Part shown: positions 31,226-40,790 of the stretch, in pieces
How the letters are laid out: every line of letters starts with the position of its first letter
How positions within the stretch are numbered: the stretch's first letter is position 1
Source: Prorocentrum cordatum
Lineage: Eukaryota; Sar; Dinophyceae; Prorocentrales; Prorocentraceae
Assembly: GCA_963575745.1 (NCBI GenBank)
Contig: CAUYUJ010017826.1
Location: 755,052-819,051, forward strand
DNA: 64,000 bases
Direction of reading: 5' to 3'
Made by a program: the position numbers and the translations under genes
Notes under the pieces: model-generated
What the model saw: the letters and a program-made list of their open reading frames with translations, nothing else
Told to the model about the DNA's origin: nothing
The model's database searches: none

Positions 31226-32785
31226 CTAGGGGCATTCTCGACGTTCCCCGAAGATGTGCTGCGCAAGAGCCGTCGGCGGTTGCGGTGCTGGTAGCGCTGG
31301 CGGTGCGTCCATGATCCTCGGGCGTTTCTGTGGCGTCGCACCAGTGCGGTCCATGGACGTGTTGTCGTCCCCTCCAGGGACTGACGGTGGACATCCGCTG
31401 CTTCTTCCGCCTCCGCCTCCTCCGTCGCCAGGTGGTGGGCCACCGTCTCCTCCGGGGTCTGGTGGCGGTGGTCCTTCCGGAAGCCGCTGTCCAGCTGGAG
31501 GCAGTCCAGGTGGCGGTGGCGGGCCCCCGTTCACGGCATTGAATACCTGTCCCCATGGCGCGAGCTCAAATGCAGTAGCGCGTCGTAGGTGTCCGCGGTT
31601 GACATTGACCGTGGTGGGGCGGTGGCTGACCCATGCGTTCGAGGTGCCCTCAAGCCCAATGGCCAATGATGGCGCCTTGTCCGTGCCACTGCAATGCCCA
31701 CTCACGCTTTGACTTGCCGACCCCCCTCCAGCAGTGCACCTGGCCCCCCGTCTGGTAGACATCGCGCGGGCGCTGGGCTGCACGTGATCGGGCGAGTAGC
31801 GCCCAGGATAGGAGCTGGTTGGATGGGCGTCTGAACGGCCTTCGCGATGGCAAACCTCTCGGAGAAGGGCTTGTGAGAAATGACCCTCTCGCGTAGCGAG
31901 AGCCCCCCAGCGTTGTCCAGTGGGCAGCATGGTGGCGGAAGCCCACGTCCGAGTGCCCACTGTGCTGGTGAATAGCTTGTGGCGTTGACTGAGCGGTTCA
32001 TAGCCCAGCAGGCAGCGGCAAGTAGCCACTGGATCTTGCTGGCTTTCTCAGGCTGGTCGAACCCGATGCTAGTCTGGTCGATCAGCTTCCTCGCGTGAAC
32101 CTTCCATATGTCCCCGTGCCTCTCCACGGTGGCGTTCTGCTGCGGCAGTAGTCATAAGGCGGGGGCCCATGTCCTCGAGCCACCGCGAGAACTCCCTCTC
32201 GAACTCACCTCCCCCATCGAATATCACGCGTAGTGGCAACTCAATAGGCGCGACCCATACCTGCACAAGTCTCGCAAACACAACCGAAGGGTGTCTTGAG
32301 GCAGCTGTACCACATAGCGAAAATCCAAAGGCGAGGTCGACCACGTCGAAGAAAACCAGCCGGTTGCTGGCGTAGTCGGCAAGAGTAAACAAATCCACCC
32401 CAATGGAGTCGTTGAAATCCCCGTCGAGCTTGATCCTCCCAGGTCGGCGCGGTAAAAGTCGTTGACGGGCGGCGAGCACATCGCGATGTAGGTTGAGCGC
32501 CATCCCGACCGCTCTCTGAGATCCACCCGTCACTCGGATCGCCCGGGCCAGCGCGTCGTTGGCAGGGTGCCCTGCGCTGACGTGGAGCTGCATCATGGCG
32601 GACTTGAGGGTCCGCTCCTCAGCTGCCGTTAGTGACGGCTCGGCTGGGGCCGCTGGAGCCGGCGATGTCCTTCTAGCGGCTCTCCTCCTTGCTGGTCCGG
32701 CGGGGTTCGCTTCGCGGTGCGTCGGCTTGTTCGGCAGGCGAAGCTGGCTGACATGCGCCGTGATAAGCTCGTTGTGGTAGTTCAT
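31226..32785 (-). pseudogene. Copia integrase and C-terminal region
   Basis: Frame 32,785-32,069 (238 codons): a pre-integrase His-Cys unit (LHVSAGHPANDALARAI, then HRDVLAARQRLLPRRPGRI, where both zinc Cys are lost, to Arg and Leu), then the DDE core: DFNDSIGVDLFTLADYA (first Asp), RLVFFDVVDLAFGF, VIFDGGGEFEREFSRWL (second Asp; x-D-x-GGEF form). Frame 32,127-31,702 continues: HARKLIDQTSIGF, AACWAMNRSVNATSYSPAQW and ALGRGLPPP. Then a Pro/Gly-rich tail (31,600-31,300). Frames change at about 32,080 and 31,720. The Cys to Arg codon is CGC, one transition from TGC. Confidence 0.8.
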
Positions 32786-33210
32786 GCTGTCCTTGGTGAG
32801 TAGTTCATGCTGTCCTGTCCGCAGGCGTTACAAAACTTGCGCAGCGAGTCGTCGATCCCATAGTGGTCGGCAATGATCATCCACGGCTTCTTGATCGGGT
32901 CCCCCTTCTTGGCCTTGAGGTTGTACGCGCAGCCGTCGAAGCCGACGGCGCGCGGGAGCTGCCTCGTCTGCGCGTCCGCGGCGCACTTCTTCGTCTGGCC
33001 CCAGCCGCCGCAGTAGCGGGGCCACTCGAACGAGACCGCCAGCTGATGGCCGAACTCCGTGCGCAGGCGGCTCATTGACCGCAGGAACAAGTCGATCATT
33101 CTCGCGGAATGGTTCCTGTCTGTTTGTTGCTGCGCAGCCTTGCTGGGGTCGATCTTGGGGATGAGGCGCTGCAGCGCAGTCCGCGGTGCGCGCGGATGGG
33201 CGGCGTGCAC
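32782..33210 (-). pseudogene. Copia accessory module with EWP / GCA / KKPW motifs
   Basis: A 142-codon frame upstream of integrase. It reads DLFLRSMSRLRTEFGHQLAV, then SFEWPRYCGGWG, GFDGCAYNLKAKKGDPIKKP followed by W, and a terminal LRKFCNACGQ that could hold a zinc-binding pair. The string (hydrophobic strand, E-W-P-x-x-C-x-x-W, then x-x-C-A-x-x-L-x-x-x-x-G-x-x-x-KPW) parallels F-x-IENP-x-x-S-x-LW followed by CQF...RKAT in the DIRS-like element's MTase domain, so I read it as the second half of a degenerate MTase-type fold. A motif IV (PC) was not found upstream, so the assignment is tentative. The codon usage and frame are consistent with the rest of the copia polyprotein. Confidence 0.4.
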
Positions 33211-33302
33211 TCAGACGCTCTCCCCCCATCGTGGGCCCTTCCTGAAATTACCCTCTAGCTCGTTCACTGCGAACCTTCCATAACGATCGTAACCTGGAAG
33301 AG

Positions 33303-34611
33303 TCAACAGCGAACAGCTACTCCTCCACTCGTCTTCCACATGGCGCTTAGCTTGCTGTCGGGGTCCCAGCACCACTCGTAGAGGGTGGTCGCGCTGCAGT
33401 TCGAGACCCGGCTCGGACTTGCAGCTGGCGTGGCCATGTCGGTCTTGAGGGCCTGGCTGACCGCGTGCGGCAGGACGCCGCTCTTGTAAGTCACGATGGC
33501 CGATCGCCTGCCCCTGGTGAATAACTTATTCGCCCCCTTCTTGAGGTTTCGCAACATCGCCTGCTCTGCCTCCGCGACGTTGACTTCCATCGGCCTGCTG
33601 TCGATGTCGATTGTCTAGCGCGACCAAGTTGCCGATCGCGCGCTCGGAGCACAACCCGAGGTGCAGGCGCTCATCGCGGGGCTCGGCGCCGCGGGCCGCA
33701 CAGTCGTCGACGGGGTTGACGACGCGCGTGGTCGGCGGCTCCATGGGCGCCGCAAGCGTGGACGCGCCGCACCCGTAGAGCAGCGGGCCAGAGCAGATAC
33801 CGCGGCGGCCATGAGCCGCGACCCGGACTCGACGCGGTTGAATTCGCCTTGGTACGTTCAATTCCTTTTCGGGGTTGAGCTTCATGATGGGCTCGACCAG
33901 AAGGTCCGAGTTGGTCGTCGCATTGACCGCGGGCACCGCGGCCGTCCCGTTGCTGTTGGCGGCCTTGGGTTTGGCGACCCTCGGGCCGAACGCGCGGCCC
34001 GCGTCCTTGATGTCGAGCCACTCCCCCGGGTGGAGATGAATCGCGGAATGCCTCGCTCTGCTGGCGATGAGCTTCTGGGAGCGGCTCCCGAGGCGCATCT
34101 GCTCCTTCCAGAACGAGATGGCGATCTCGGACGGCCGGGCGAAGCGCCGACCGATCAGCGGGCCAAGCGCGGGGCCGCCCGCGACGCTGAACGCGGCGCG
34201 GCTGGCGCGACCGCAGAGCGCGAGCGGGGGGGTGGCGCGCAGCTAGCTCGGGGGCGCGCCGCCGTTCCCGAGCCCGTGGACTCCCTCGGGCTACTCCAAG
34301 ATCTGGTCGGCGAGCCCCATCTCGACGGGCCCGTCCTTGCACTTCAAACGCCGCCCGAGCCCGCCTACTCAAAACAAGCAGTCGGCGTCGTCGTTGGGCG
34401 TCTCGCCAATCTTGGCGGCGGTCGCGGTGGGCAAGTCGGGCACCGCGCGCTCGGAGACCAGCGTCTCGGGTGGCGGAGTGACCGCACCTCCTAAGTGTAG
34501 TGTCACCTCCTCGTCGCCGAACGCCACGTGGTTCTGGTCAGTGACCTGCTCGCTGATGCTGGCCTGGCGGTGCGAGCGGCCTCCGACTCCTCGTCCTCCG
34601 CCCTTCTGCAT
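33303..34611 (-). pseudogene. Copia polyprotein region between gag and the EWP module, unassigned
   Basis: Several open frames with protein-like stretches but no recognised domain: ISEQVTDQNHVAFGDEEVTL (34,560-34,500), LIASRARHSAIHLHPGEWLD (34,060), and LFTRGRRSAIVTYKSGVLPH (33,520) with TTLYEWCWDPDSKLSAMWK (33,390). The aspartic protease of the element should lie here; no D-(S/T)-G motif could be found with confidence. Confidence 0.4.
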
Positions 34612-35690
34612 GTCCTCGGGGGCGTGTTTGCGGGCGTTTGGTGCTGGGCACTCCTTGTCGCCCGCCCAGTGCCCCTTCTCGCCGCAGTCCTAGCGCTGCG
34701 AGGTCTTCTTGCGCTGGTCCACGCGGCCATAGTGGTTCCCGTCGGCGGGTCGGCGTTTCGGCGCGTCCTTCCCGCGGCCTGCCATGGCCTCCCGGAGCGA
34801 CAGAATGACCGCCCAGGCATCGGGAATCGCGGCGAGTTCCGCCGCGGCGGCCTCCACTTTGGCGGAGTCGCCGGCGTCGAGCACCTCGCCGAAGTCGAAA
34901 TTGGACTGCTCCAGCTCGGCGCAAAGGGCTTCGAGCTCCTGGCGAACGATGTCCCGGGCGAGAGCCACGGCGTCGCCGTCGCCCTCCCTCTCGCCCTTGT
35001 CGCCCCCGGGCTCGTCGACGACATTCGCTGAGCGAGCCCGGCTCGGTGAGGGGCGCCGTGGACTGACCTTGGAGCGCTGCGGCCGCGGCCGCGACGGCGC
35101 GCAGGCGGTTCGCTCGGACGAGTGGATGTCCAGGAACACCCGCGCGAGCAGTCCTCGGAACCGCTGGAACGAATAGTGTTGGTCCGGCAGGTCGCCCACG
35201 ACGCGTTCGCGCCGTTCTGCTGCGAATCCTGGTTTGCGCAATAAAAACCAGCCGGCGACGTCGCCTCATTCTCGCGAAGCTGTTGAAGACCAGCCTCGAA
35301 TCGAACGAGCCAGTCATTCACGCAATATCCTCTTATGCGGCGATGCTGCGCCGACTCGGAGAACTTCTCGAGCGCCCCCCCCCCTTCTGCGCCGGTTTTT
35401 GTTGTCCGAGGTTTGCCTCGAGATGCTTGAGCGCGTTTTCGGGCCCCTTCTGGTTTCGACATCGCGCCCTGTCGGCGGCATCCTCGATATCTTCTTCGGC
35501 AGGCGGATGTAAACCTTCCTCGGACAGATTGAGCGCGGGTGAACGCGCGACGCCTGTAAACTTGACGGCGAACGTTGACGCAAGGTGTTTTACCACGTCA
35601 AGATTTTCGCTGAGCTTCCGCAACTTCACTTCTAGTTTGTTTCCTCGCCACTTCGCGGGACCTCTATTCCAACTTGTCATAGCTGATTGA
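34612..35690 (-). pseudogene. Copia gag with CCHC zinc knuckle
   Basis: Pieces in three frames: KLEVKLRKLSENLDVVKHLA and NALKHLEANLGQQKPAQKGG (35,690-35,380), QHRRIRGYCVNDWLVRFEAG (about 35,360-35,300), and GDLPDQHYSFQRFRGLLARV (35,220-35,150), the helical capsid-type core. It ends at a TAG (34,690-34,692), after which the frame continues DCGEKGHWAGDKECPAPN, a CCHC knuckle whose first Cys is Arg (CGC). The first frame change coincides with a poly-C run (35,377-35,386), so it may be an assembly artefact. Gag would form the particle and bind RNA in an intact element. Confidence 0.65.
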
Positions 35691-35782
35691 TCGTAATTTT
35701 GTTCCGTCGTCTCTGCGCTGGAAGACGACATGAGAGAGTCGCTGATATCCGCAGCGAAACGAAACATGACCACTTCAATCAT

Positions 35783-36100
35783 CAGCTTGCCGAGAGAGAT
35801 GCCAGCGCTTGCCGGGTCGGAGCGCTGGCAGGCGGCGTCGCCGACGCTTGCGCGGCACTTGGCGTCGATGACGCTGTTCGCGAAGATAAGGTAGGGAATG
35901 TAGCTGCCGGCGCTTGCCGCGTAGGACAGCTGGTAGGTGGTGTCGCTGACAATCACGGACATGGCGCTGCTGATGCTACTCGCGAATATGAGGTAGGGGA
36001 TGAAATCGTTGTCGGCGCCTGCCTGTGCGGAAAGCTGGCGTTCGGTGACGGCGTCGGTGGCAGTCGCGCTGGGCTCGGCGTCGCAGGCGCTGGAGATGTA
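35783..36100 (-). repeat. ~105-bp tandem units in the copia 5' region
   Basis: Three diverged units; on the minus strand YIPYLIFANSV and FIPYLIFASSI are equivalent parts of neighbouring units. The stretch lies between the 5' LTR and gag in an open frame. It is either a repetitive leader or a gag N-terminal extension. Confidence 0.55.
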
Positions 36101-36226
36101 GAGCACTGCGCAGCAGGGTCGGCGGACGGCGCTGGCCGTCGACTCCGTGGGCGGACGCGTCGCAGATGTCGTCGTGGAATATGGGCGGCCCGAAGGCCGG
36201 GGCAGTGGACCTCGCTCCGCTACCGC

Positions 36227-36493
36227 TGTAATATGGATGGGCGCGCGGCGCCAAGATATCTTTAACTCTCTCACGCGGAGGGGCGAAGCGTAGCTCTCAG
36301 GCCAGGCGTAGCTCTCAGGCTCTGAGCCCCTGCGCAGTGAACGTTGAACCGAGAAAGCAGCGGGAGTAAAGGTGAGAGCAGCAATAGCAAAGGCATGACA
36401 GGGCGGGGATCTCGGCCTTCGCGGGGCCTCTGGCGGTCTGGCAGGGCCCCCTCGGCCCCTTTTGCAGACCCTCGGGAGTGAGCTTGGATCACA
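36227..36493 (-). repeat. 5' LTR of the copia-type element
   Basis: On the minus strand it begins TGTGATCCAAGCTCACTC and ends CCATCCATATTACA, matching 21,741-21,983. Contains a short tandem duplication (GCGTAGCTCTCAGG twice, plus strand near 36,288 and 36,305). The flanking GATGC at 36,494-36,498 is the candidate target duplication. The next internal bases do not show an obvious tRNA primer site. Confidence 0.8.
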
Positions 36494-36498
36494 GATGC

Positions 36499-37256
36499 GA
36501 GCACTCCAGTCGCGGGCCCGATTCTGCCAATCCGCCGCCCTTGCGGCCCGCTGGGAATTAGTGTGGTCACGGGGGGGCGATGAACGGGGGGCGAGTGGGG
36601 GCGACGCACGGGGGCGAAGAAACGTGCACCTTTCGTGCCCCTTGAAAGCGCCTGCGGTGCACGAGAGGTGCACCTTTCTCCACCCGCACGTTGATCGCAA
36701 AAACATTGCCCAACGCCCGACCAGGGCCTGATTCTTCTCATCCAGGTGCAACGCTCACGAGGTCCTGGATCCCCAAGTTGCCAGAAATCCACGGGTTTGT
36801 TATGATGCAGCTGGCCGGCTCTTCGTGGCAATCATCTCCTCTGGGGCCAAATTCGGACAAGCCAGTTGCAAAACTCACAAGGGCCAAGATCATCGTCAGA
36901 GCGTCACTCCCGAACATGATTCCGATCATGCTTCGAAGTGCCAGAAATTCACGTTTGCGGATAGTGCTGACCATATAGGCCCGACCCGCCAGCGTTTGGT
37001 GCTGCTTTTGGGCCTGATCCCCCGCTCAATCTCAAACTCCAGCCCAACTCCAGCTTCACGCAAGTTTCGGCCCCATCCCCAGTACCTCCAGTTCGATGTA
37101 TAGCTCCATCTGGGTTCCTTTCCAGCTGGGGCTCAATATTCAGTTTTAGTTCCACCCTCCAGCCCCATCTCCAATCCCGACACTGGCGTCAGGTCCAGGT
37201 CGAGCGGAGCTCCTGCCCAACTCAAGCTGGAGACCTAGCGCATGATGGTTTAGCTT
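36499..37256. other. Right flank of the copia-type element, no gene seen
   Basis: GTGCACCTTTC occurs at about 36,626 and 36,676 around a GGTGCACGAGAGGTGCACC inverted pair. From 37,015 a CCAGCCCC/CTCCAG-rich stretch. No protein homology recognised. Confidence 0.4.
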
Positions 37257-37297
37257 TTGGAGCATCGGAGGCTCCACGAGAACCTCCGATGCTCCAA
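37257..37297. repeat. Perfect 15-bp hairpin
   Basis: Arms TTGGAGCATCGGAGG (37,257-37,271) and CCTCCGATGCTCCAA (37,283-37,297) with an 11-nt loop. No terminator U-run follows. Strongest short inverted repeat in the window. Confidence 0.9.
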
Positions 37298-37309
37298 GAT
37301 GGCTCGAGA

Positions 37310-38675
37310 TAGCTGGGAGTTGGAGGTGGTGCAAGACAACTGCCGACATGCCGCCAAGAGGGTCCAAGAGGGCCACACCACAGTTTCAAGTTGTTTCGGA
37401 TACCCCTCAAGACCCCCGAAAAGCAGAATATCCGTCAAAACCTATAAAGGGACATCAATGCGCCTCTGAAGCCGCAAGATGGCCCCACGTTGGCCCAAGA
37501 GAGCCCCAAAAAGGACCCAATAGGCCCCCCAGACGACTCCAAAGGCGCCCCAAAGAGTGCCCCACGAGTGTCCGAAGAGGGCCCCAAGAGATGGTATCGA
37601 GGACCCCAGAAAATGAACCTAGATTGGGGGCGCCCCCCTCTTTGATCGATGGTATCCATGATGTCCCCAAAAGGGCTCCAAGATCCCAAGAGAGCCCCAA
37701 AAGGGGCCCCAAAAAGGCCCTAAAGACCAAACAAACAAACCCAATATCCCACAACGGACATTCAATATTGCTCCAATGGGGGCCCCGGGAAAGCAACAAG
37801 AGGACCACCGGGAGACCCCCAGATGGCTGCCAGAGTCTTCGTCCTCATCCTCCTCCTCGTCGTCCGCCTCGTCCTCGTTTTCCTCTCCTCCTCCTCGTCT
37901 TCCTACTCGTCATCCGTTTCGTCCTCGTCCTCTTCCCCGTCCTCCTGCTCGTCCTTTCCCTCGTCGTCCTTCTCGTCCGTGTCCTCCTCTTCCTCGTTGT
38001 CCTCCTCCTCCTCCCTCGTCCTTTCGTCGTCGTCCACTTTCTCCTACTCAGCCCTCCTCCTCCGCATCCTCAATTCACCATGGCTGCCCGCTTGGATTCC
38101 ATGTATATGTCTCTTCCTTCCATTTCCCGTCAGCACTAATGGGCAACGTTTCTGAATGGGCTGGTGGGGATACTTTCTGATCGCGACCGTAGCGGCACAT
38201 CACACGGCGTCAAGCTGGTGGGGATATTTGTTGGTCAACAGGCTCGCGAGGCCGGTCGAAAACCGTCCGAACACTAGTCGGGCCGCGACTAGGCAGCAGG
38301 AGAAGAAAGTCAAGCGAAGCGAGCGAGCGGGCAGCCACTCAGAAGGAGAGCCAGAACCGAAACTCCCAAACCCAGTGGCGTTGGAAATCCCGGTGGCGAC
38401 CAGCAAGTAACCACAGCCAAAATGGCGCGGCGGCGCGACCATAAACACGCAGAGGTCGATCGTTCGGTGCAAGTCAGAGGAAATTTCTGCTGTTCGCGCT
38501 GGAAGGGCGGACGTGCTCAAGAAACTGGGCCAGCTTTCTGGCAGGTTGGGTAAGAATCGGTGGCCCAAATTTTCGGGAGAAGGTCATCTAATCATATGCT
38601 CAACCATACTTAGGGTATTTCGCGGGGCCGTTGTCGCTCCCTGCCGTCCCGCCTCCGCCGTCTTCCTTCAAAAGG
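37310..38675. other. Low-complexity stretch with a polypyrimidine tract
   Basis: 37,470-37,730 is made of degenerate GGCCCC(A)n units. 37,835-38,050 is a TCC/CGTCC-rich pyrimidine tract. Frames are Ser/Leu runs. 38,050-38,675 shows nothing recognisable. Confidence 0.5.
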
Positions 38676-38812
38676 TGCCGATACCGCTACTCCCTTGACC
38701 TCTCCTGGGGTGCGTTCGGACCATAAAAAAGAATCGAATCCAGCGGTGGCGCCGAGGGCATCCGAGGTGACCAACAAAAAGGGAACACGAGGCACAGGTA
38801 GCGGTATCGGCA
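38676..38812. repeat. Short inverted-repeat element (137 bp)
   Basis: Perfect 15-bp arms TGCCGATACCGCTAC (38,676-38,690) and its complement (38,798-38,812), extendable through flanking A and T runs with G-T pairs. Size and arms are MITE-like; no target duplication found. Confidence 0.6.
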
Positions 38813-38825
38813 TTTTTGTAAGACG

Positions 38826-39230
38826 GAGCCAGGAAGAGGATAAACTCGGACGAAGATGAATCGAGAATCTCTGAGATCCCGCGGCTCTGGAGGATGTACC
38901 AGGCGCTGCGGCTTTCTCAGAGCATCCCCGAACGCTCTGAGAGCGTTCCCGAACGCTCTGGAACGGATGTATCTTCGTCCTAGCCCTGCCCGGCTTTGCG
39001 TAAGACGATCGCCAGGAGGCTGCGTTTCTTCAGAATTCTGCGAAAGACGCGGCCAGGTCGAAGGTACATTCGGGTGAGGGTAACTCGGGAATTTCTGAGA
39101 TCTGGCGTCTCTGGAAGATGCATCGGGTGCCGCGGTCTTCCCAGGGCGTTCCAGAACGGCCCGAGAGCGCCCTGGCAAGCTTTCGAACGATTTGTTCCAC
39201 GTCCTAGCCCCGTCAAGTTGCATGGAGGGC
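38826..39230 (+). repeat. ~224-bp tandem duplication, two units
   Basis: Units start near 38,826 and 39,050. Shared words in order: GCCAGG, CTCGG, TTTCTGAGATC / ATCTCTGAGATC, CTCTGGARGATG, GCGTTCC..AACG, CGTCCTAGCCC. The unit contains an internal repeat of CCGAACGCTCTG. Confidence 0.65.
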
Positions 39231-39487
39231 GGAGGGGGCGGGGCGTGGCGATGGCGGGAAAAGGAAGCTCGACTTCACGCAAACCACGACTCACTTCCAC
39301 GCCACTTCGGCCCAACATTGCCTCTGCGGCGGGGAGGCGAGGGAATCGGGGGGACTGCCATGCAAAACAAATTTCCCGAATCTGGAATCAAACGCTCTCC
39401 TGCTGCTTCATAACACCGGCTGCCGCCTGCTGGCGTCCCTGATAATACCACTTGCAGGGATCAGCCAGCCGAAATCGGAAACGGAAA

Positions 39488-39660
39488 GCATGGGACCTGG
39501 AAGGAACGGGTCCTGGGTTCCAGGGCATCAACCCGGGACCAGCTGTTCACCCCGGTCGTTCTATTTCACATGGCGCTCGTGGAGGCCCCAGGGGGGAGTC
39601 AAACACCGGAAGAAACACCTCAGGACCCGCTTCCCTCGGGGCCCTTCTCCAGACCAACCC
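39488..39660 (+). repeat. Dispersed repeat block B, copy 1
   Basis: Same orientation as 54,262-54,425. Shared: AACGGGTCCTGG, GGGCAT..CCC.GGACCA, TCGTTCT, CGCTCGTGGAGG / GGCTCGTGGAGG, and ACCTCAGGACCCG / ACTTCAGGACCCG. Confidence 0.7.
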
Positions 39661-39819
39661 GAGACGCATCCCTACCCTCATGGGTGGCATCACCTAATCT
39701 CAGTGCCGATTCCTCACGGAACCCCCCACTTTCAAAGGGCAAGTATCCAATATTGTGTTCGCCTTGGGTTTGTCGCTCTTTAGTGACGGAGGACGTTCGG
39801 GGGGCCCGGAACCGAGACC

Positions 39820-40110
39820 GGCGGGGACGATCGCGCTTGAATCGGCGACACATCGCCGATGCATCGATAGCAAAACCGCACGCTCCTGAGATGGGCGGGA
39901 TATTGGTTCCCCCCCAACGTTGCCCGCGTGGTTTTTGGGTCATACCTCGGCTCCCCAGCGGCCGCCCAGGAAGATCCACGCACCCCCGGGACGCTCTCGG
40001 CGAGGTGCAGCCGCCAGAAGGCAGCCCGCGACCAGAAGACAGCCGAGAAGCAACGGAAATGCCTGAAAACATCGAACCTCGAACCCCCCCCGACGTTGCC
40101 CCAGGCTTAG
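39820..40110 (+). repeat. Dispersed repeat block C, copy 2
   Basis: Counterpart of 14,395-14,730 (landmarks given there). Lies directly after block B. Confidence 0.7.
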
Positions 40111-40274
40111 GGATGCGAAGGAACTTGCCGCGCGCTGGCCGGCGCACTCGGCCAGCGGCCGCGGGCGCGCAAAGGCAACGGCCGGCCTGTGGGCCCTGTT
40201 GGCCATCGGCTCGGCGGACAACCCCGACATGGCGGACTCCTCGCAGCAGCGACGCGCACCGAAACCAGCGATCG

Positions 40275-40372
40275 TCCATCGTTTCCCTCCGACCCCTCCT
40301 CCTTGCCTCCTCCTCCTCCTCCTTCTCCTCCTCGTCCTCGCACGCCTGTCCTTGTCCTCCACCTCCTCGTCT

Positions 40373-40413
<41 letters not shown>

Positions 40414-40470
40414 CTCCTCCTCCTCCTCCTCCTCCTCCTCCTACACATCCTTCCCCTCTCCAATTCCTCC
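40275..40470. repeat. Polypyrimidine (TCC/CTCGTC) tract
   Basis: Runs of CTCGTC and TCC units; translations are poly-Ser/Leu. Confidence 0.85.
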
Positions 40471-40559
40471 TCGCCCTCGATTTCCTCCTCGGCGCATCTT
40501 CGAACGAGCGGGCGAGAACCTGACTGGAGGAAAAAACGGAGAAAGGAAAATGTAGAGAA

Positions 40560-40790
40560 AAATTTAACCAATCCGTCTACTGCAGGTTCGTGTCGTGCCG
40601 ACCCCAGCGTTGGTTTTTGACACCGCAGGGATCGTTCAACCTTCAACGATCGGCCGCTGCCGCAACGTCCGATCGTTCAACATCGATCGATTCTGGGTCG
40701 CCCGCGGCGTTCAACCTTGAACGCCCGCGCTGGGGTCGCCGCTGGTCGACACGACGCAAACCTACCGTACCGCAGACCTCTCGGCCTTTT
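40560..40790 (+). repeat. Dispersed repeat block A, copy 1
   Basis: Matches 53,985-54,205: GACCCCAGCGTTGG..TCTGACACCGCA-type core, GGCGTTCAACC, GGGGYCGCCGCTG, GACACGACGCAAACCTA / GGCACAACACGAACCTA. Confidence 0.7.

Larger units (their letters stand above)
21741..36493 (-). mobile_element. Ty1/copia-order LTR retrotransposon, interrupted by a DIRS-like element
   Basis: LTR-like repeats lie at both ends in the same orientation (36,227-36,493 and 21,741-21,983), each beginning TG and ending CA on the minus strand. Minus-strand order between them is gag (with CCHC knuckle), an MTase-like module, integrase, reverse transcriptase and RNase H: the copia order, integrase before RT. A purine tract adjoins the downstream LTR and the flanking pentamers (GACGC, GATGC) are a near-match target duplication. 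The internal region is split by about 6 kb of DIRS-like element on the same strand, in what would be the 3' UTR. Many frames are broken, so the copy is not autonomous. Confidence 0.8.

Noticed and set aside
21741-36493. Reading the two 250-bp repeats as a SINE or MITE pair and not as LTRs
   Set aside because: TG...CA ends, the adjacent purine tract, near-matching flanking pentamers and copia genes in the right orientation between them favour LTRs, though further copies would be needed to be certain.
38408-38425. Possible relic spliced-leader sequence (GCCATTTTGGCT on the minus strand; also near 2,421)
   Set aside because: Only a 12-nt palindromic core of the dinoflagellate spliced leader matches; the flanking leader bases are absent, so chance is the simpler explanation.
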